From Brugia malayi (Eukaryota > Nematoda > Chromadorea > Rhabditida > Onchocercidae): a stretch of 64,000 bases of DNA. The stretch is taken from contig NW_025062475.1 of NCBI RefSeq assembly GCF_000002995.4, forward strand, positions 8,808,187-8,872,186. Reading direction: 5' to 3'. A model generated the notes under the pieces. The model saw nothing but the letters and a program-made list of their open reading frames with translations, had not been told where the DNA came from and searched no databases. The position numbers and the translations under genes were made by a program. Shown here one piece after another: positions 61,497 to 64,000 of this stretch. The first letter of the stretch is position 1. Every line of letters starts with the position of its first letter.

Positions 61497-63778
61497 ATGC
61501 TGTTAAGGATAAGTCTAATCCTGATATATCTGCTTGAGTGTGTATCTGTGGAAGAGAAAGAAAGCGAATTTCAACAAAATGGTGGTGTCTTTGTTTTGAA
61601 TGAGAGAAATTTCATGTCCTTCCTTCAGCAACATCCAACAGCACTAGTAGAATTTTATGCTCCCTGGTAAATACAGCTTTTTTCGTTGTTCCTTAAAGGC
61701 CTTTAATTGCTTTTTAAGTGATTGCGTGTTGTACGTGCTTATCGTACAGAATAATTTACTTTATAGTATTACATAGGTTATTGTAGAATTCTGCATTTAT
61801 TTCACAATAAACTTTTATTTCTGAAAAATGAATTTGAAGGTGTGGCCACTGTAAAGCGCTGGCACCGGAGTATGCAAAGGCTGCTAAGAAACTGAAGGTG
61901 CCATTGGCTAAAGTGGATGCTACCGTTGAAACAAAACTTGCAGAAACGTAGAATTAAATTTTATTGCTTTTATTTTTAAAACTTTTTTAATGTTTAAACC
62001 ACCTGTATAATAAGTCAGATATTCATTATCAATTTGATACGCTTACTCATGTGTCATATGCTCCATGCTTACCACAACAATTAAAACAGTGAAAAGCCTA
62101 TGTTCTGTTAACAACGACAAGTAGTAGTTAAGCGTTTAAATTAGATTAAATTCTGAATATATATGAAGTTATTTCAGTTACAACATCGAAGAATTTCCAA
62201 CACTAAAATTTTGGCAAAATGACAAAGATCCAATCGTTTACGATGGAGGATTAGAATCTAACGGTATCAAATATTTCAGTGAATTTTGAAATTTTTGTAG
62301 CTAATTTTGAATAACTTCATAACTAATTTCAGAGATTATACAGTGGGTTTTGGAGAAAACAGATCCCACTTATAAGGCACCTCCGCTAGCTGTTGCGAAA
62401 TTAACGAAAGAAAAATTTAGTGGATTTATCACTTTACACCAACTCGTATTAGTCAAATTCTATGCGCCATGGTGTGGTCATTGTAGGAAACTCGCACCTG
62501 AATATGAAAAAGCTGCGAGAAAATTAAAAGTATGTTTGAACTACTTCAAGTCACTTTTTTAATAAACTTCAAAAGGACATAGTGGGAAGATTGCTTAGAT
62601 CTAAATCACGAACTAGATTGAGAAGAAATTTTACAAGACAGGAATATTTTTTTTCAGAGTGCAGGTATAATGCTTGCAGAAGTGGATTCTACAGTTGAGA
62701 AGAGTTTATCAGCGGAATTTGATATCACTGGCTATCCAACATTGTACATCTTCCGAAACGGAAAGAAATTTGATTACAAAGGACCTCGTGATACAGAGGG
62801 TATATTTTCTGCCGAAAAATTAGCATGCAAATATCTTTTATTTTTCACATATTTTTTAATGTTGCATTTTAGGTATTGTGAAACACATGCTTGAACAGGC
62901 TGAACCTGCTTTAAGAAAAATTAACAGTGTGAAGGAGGCTCAGCATTTTATGCGCAAAGATGATATAACAGTCATTGGTTTTTTCAGTGATGGAAAAGCA
63001 GAACTACTGGAATCTTTAAGTGAAGCAGGTTAGCTTCTTATAACTGATGGAAGACTTTATTCCGCCTCTATTATCTGTATCACATCCACCTGCAGAGTGA
63101 AGATGACAATGAATTTTTCTGCCGTTAAAAGTTTTCCTTCTACAGTTTCCATAGAAATCTTTTAGGAAAAATAGTTTCTACAGCTAAATGAAAATATTAG
63201 AAAATGGAAATGAGAATACTAGTTGAAAATATTTTTTTCATACTAGTTTGTTTTTATTCTGGTTTTCAATTCAGATCGACATTTGCAATTTAAGTAGCTT
63301 AACTGATTTCCTTTCTTTTTAGCTGAAATGGTGCGAAATGATTTCAGTATTGCTGTTTGTTTGCAAGTGAACACTAAAAAATATTTTAAAATTGATTCTG
63401 ACCAAATAGTTATTTTTTTCCCTGAAATATACTGGAGCAAATACGAGTCGAAGCAAATTGTTTACCAAAAGGCATGCGTTTTCAGTTATTATCCTCCAGC
63501 GACATAACTTACTGCTTATCTGGGAAATCGATCTGCCAGTTTGCTGGATTTAATCGTTAAAATGCTTAGCATATAACCATAATTCTGATATTTTATAGGA
63601 GGATGGTACTGTGGAAGATTTGGTAAGATTTTTTCAAGAAAATTCAACACCTCTTGTGGGTCAAAGAACCAAAAAAAATGTTGCCACCAGATATACTAAA
63701 CTCCCTCTTGTTGTAATTTATTATAATATTGACTTCTCAGTAGAATATCGCGAAGGAACACAATACTGGAGGAAAAAG
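61497..63778 (+). CDS. PDIA4: Protein disulfide isomerase, PDIA4/ERp72 type (3' end outside window)
   Basis: Nine exons are read in frame: 61497-61666, 61840-61947, 62178-62263, 62333-62529, 62658-62799, 62873-63028, 63323-63471, 63599-63778 and onward past the right edge. The ATG lies three bases after a CATTACAG acceptor. A signal peptide ([17 protein letters not shown]) directs the protein to the ER lumen. Two thioredoxin a-type domains carry WCGHC active sites ([20 protein letters not shown] and [20 protein letters not shown]), with cis-Pro loops EEFPTL and TGYPTL. They are followed by a redox-inactive b-type domain ([12 protein letters not shown] onward). Two N-terminal a domains before b identify the ERp72 class, which has a third a domain that should lie to the right. 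The intron after 63471 starts GCATGC, a GC-AG intron. Confidence 0.9.
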
Positions 63779-64000
63779 GTTGGGTTATTTGTCCAGTTAT
63801 TTTACATTCTTTAGGTTAAGCATTTTAAGTTTCCAGAATATCTATTACATATATAATGCTAGTTTTTCTTCGTGTTAATGGATGTTGGAAAGTTTAAGTT
63901 TGATATATTTCTTATTTTTTTAAAAATGTACTAGCATTGTTCGTTTGAGATCTATCCCATTTCCCAAATTTAATACGTCAGCTTTTTGAGATGAGTTGCA
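63779..64000. other. Intron of the PDI gene at the window edge
   Basis: Begins with GTTGGG after the last visible PDI exon. No further exon is seen before the window ends. Confidence 0.6.

Overview
The window looks like nuclear genomic DNA of a nematode, most likely a clade III spirurid or filarial worm. The reasons are AT-rich sequence, many short exons, small introns ending in a TTTTCAG-like acceptor, nematode-type protein families, and acceptor-like AG sites a few bases upstream of most start codons, as expected for spliced-leader trans-splicing. The species is inferred. All exon boundaries were read by eye from GT-AG signals and frame continuity.

Layout. Positions 1-17,400 are almost gene-free: microsatellites, two long perfect palindromes and a few weak candidate exons. 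A plus-strand gene at 17,433-19,419 encodes a tandem-CXXC zinc-finger protein. Positions 19,420-23,500 hold only weak candidates: a spliced 47-residue minus-strand microprotein, a charged plus-strand locus, and a minus-strand exon resembling the Golgi protein CASP. The minus strand from 35,698 to 23,508 is a 26-exon CUX/CUT homeobox gene (three CUT domains plus a homeodomain, with a CASP-like coiled-coil N-terminus). Directly upstream on the same strand is NDUFA8, a complex I subunit (38,172-36,841). Divergent from it is a nematode-type PDZ protein (39,160-41,382).

The right half contains: a large unrecognised coiled-coil protein (minus, 47,276-43,015); a PUF RNA-binding protein (plus, about 48,695-51,872) whose eight repeats predict UGUAnAUA-type binding; a secreted S1 serine protease with an intact triad (plus, 54,324-56,470); a RING/RBR-like multi-pass membrane protein whose exons are mostly too short to stand out as open frames (minus, about 60,448-57,066); and a protein disulfide isomerase of the PDIA4/ERp72 type (plus, from 61,497), cut by the right edge.

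The genes do not form one pathway. They cover transcription and chromatin (CXXC, CUX), mitochondria (NDUFA8), RNA control (PUF), ER folding (PDI), membrane ubiquitin ligation (RING/RBR) and secreted proteolysis. I see no mobile element with coding capacity, CRISPR array, rRNA or convincing tRNA. The most unusual items are the RBR-like membrane protein without a recognisable IBR, the tandem CXXC protein, the possible relocated or relic CASP exon, and the palindromes and intronic duplications.
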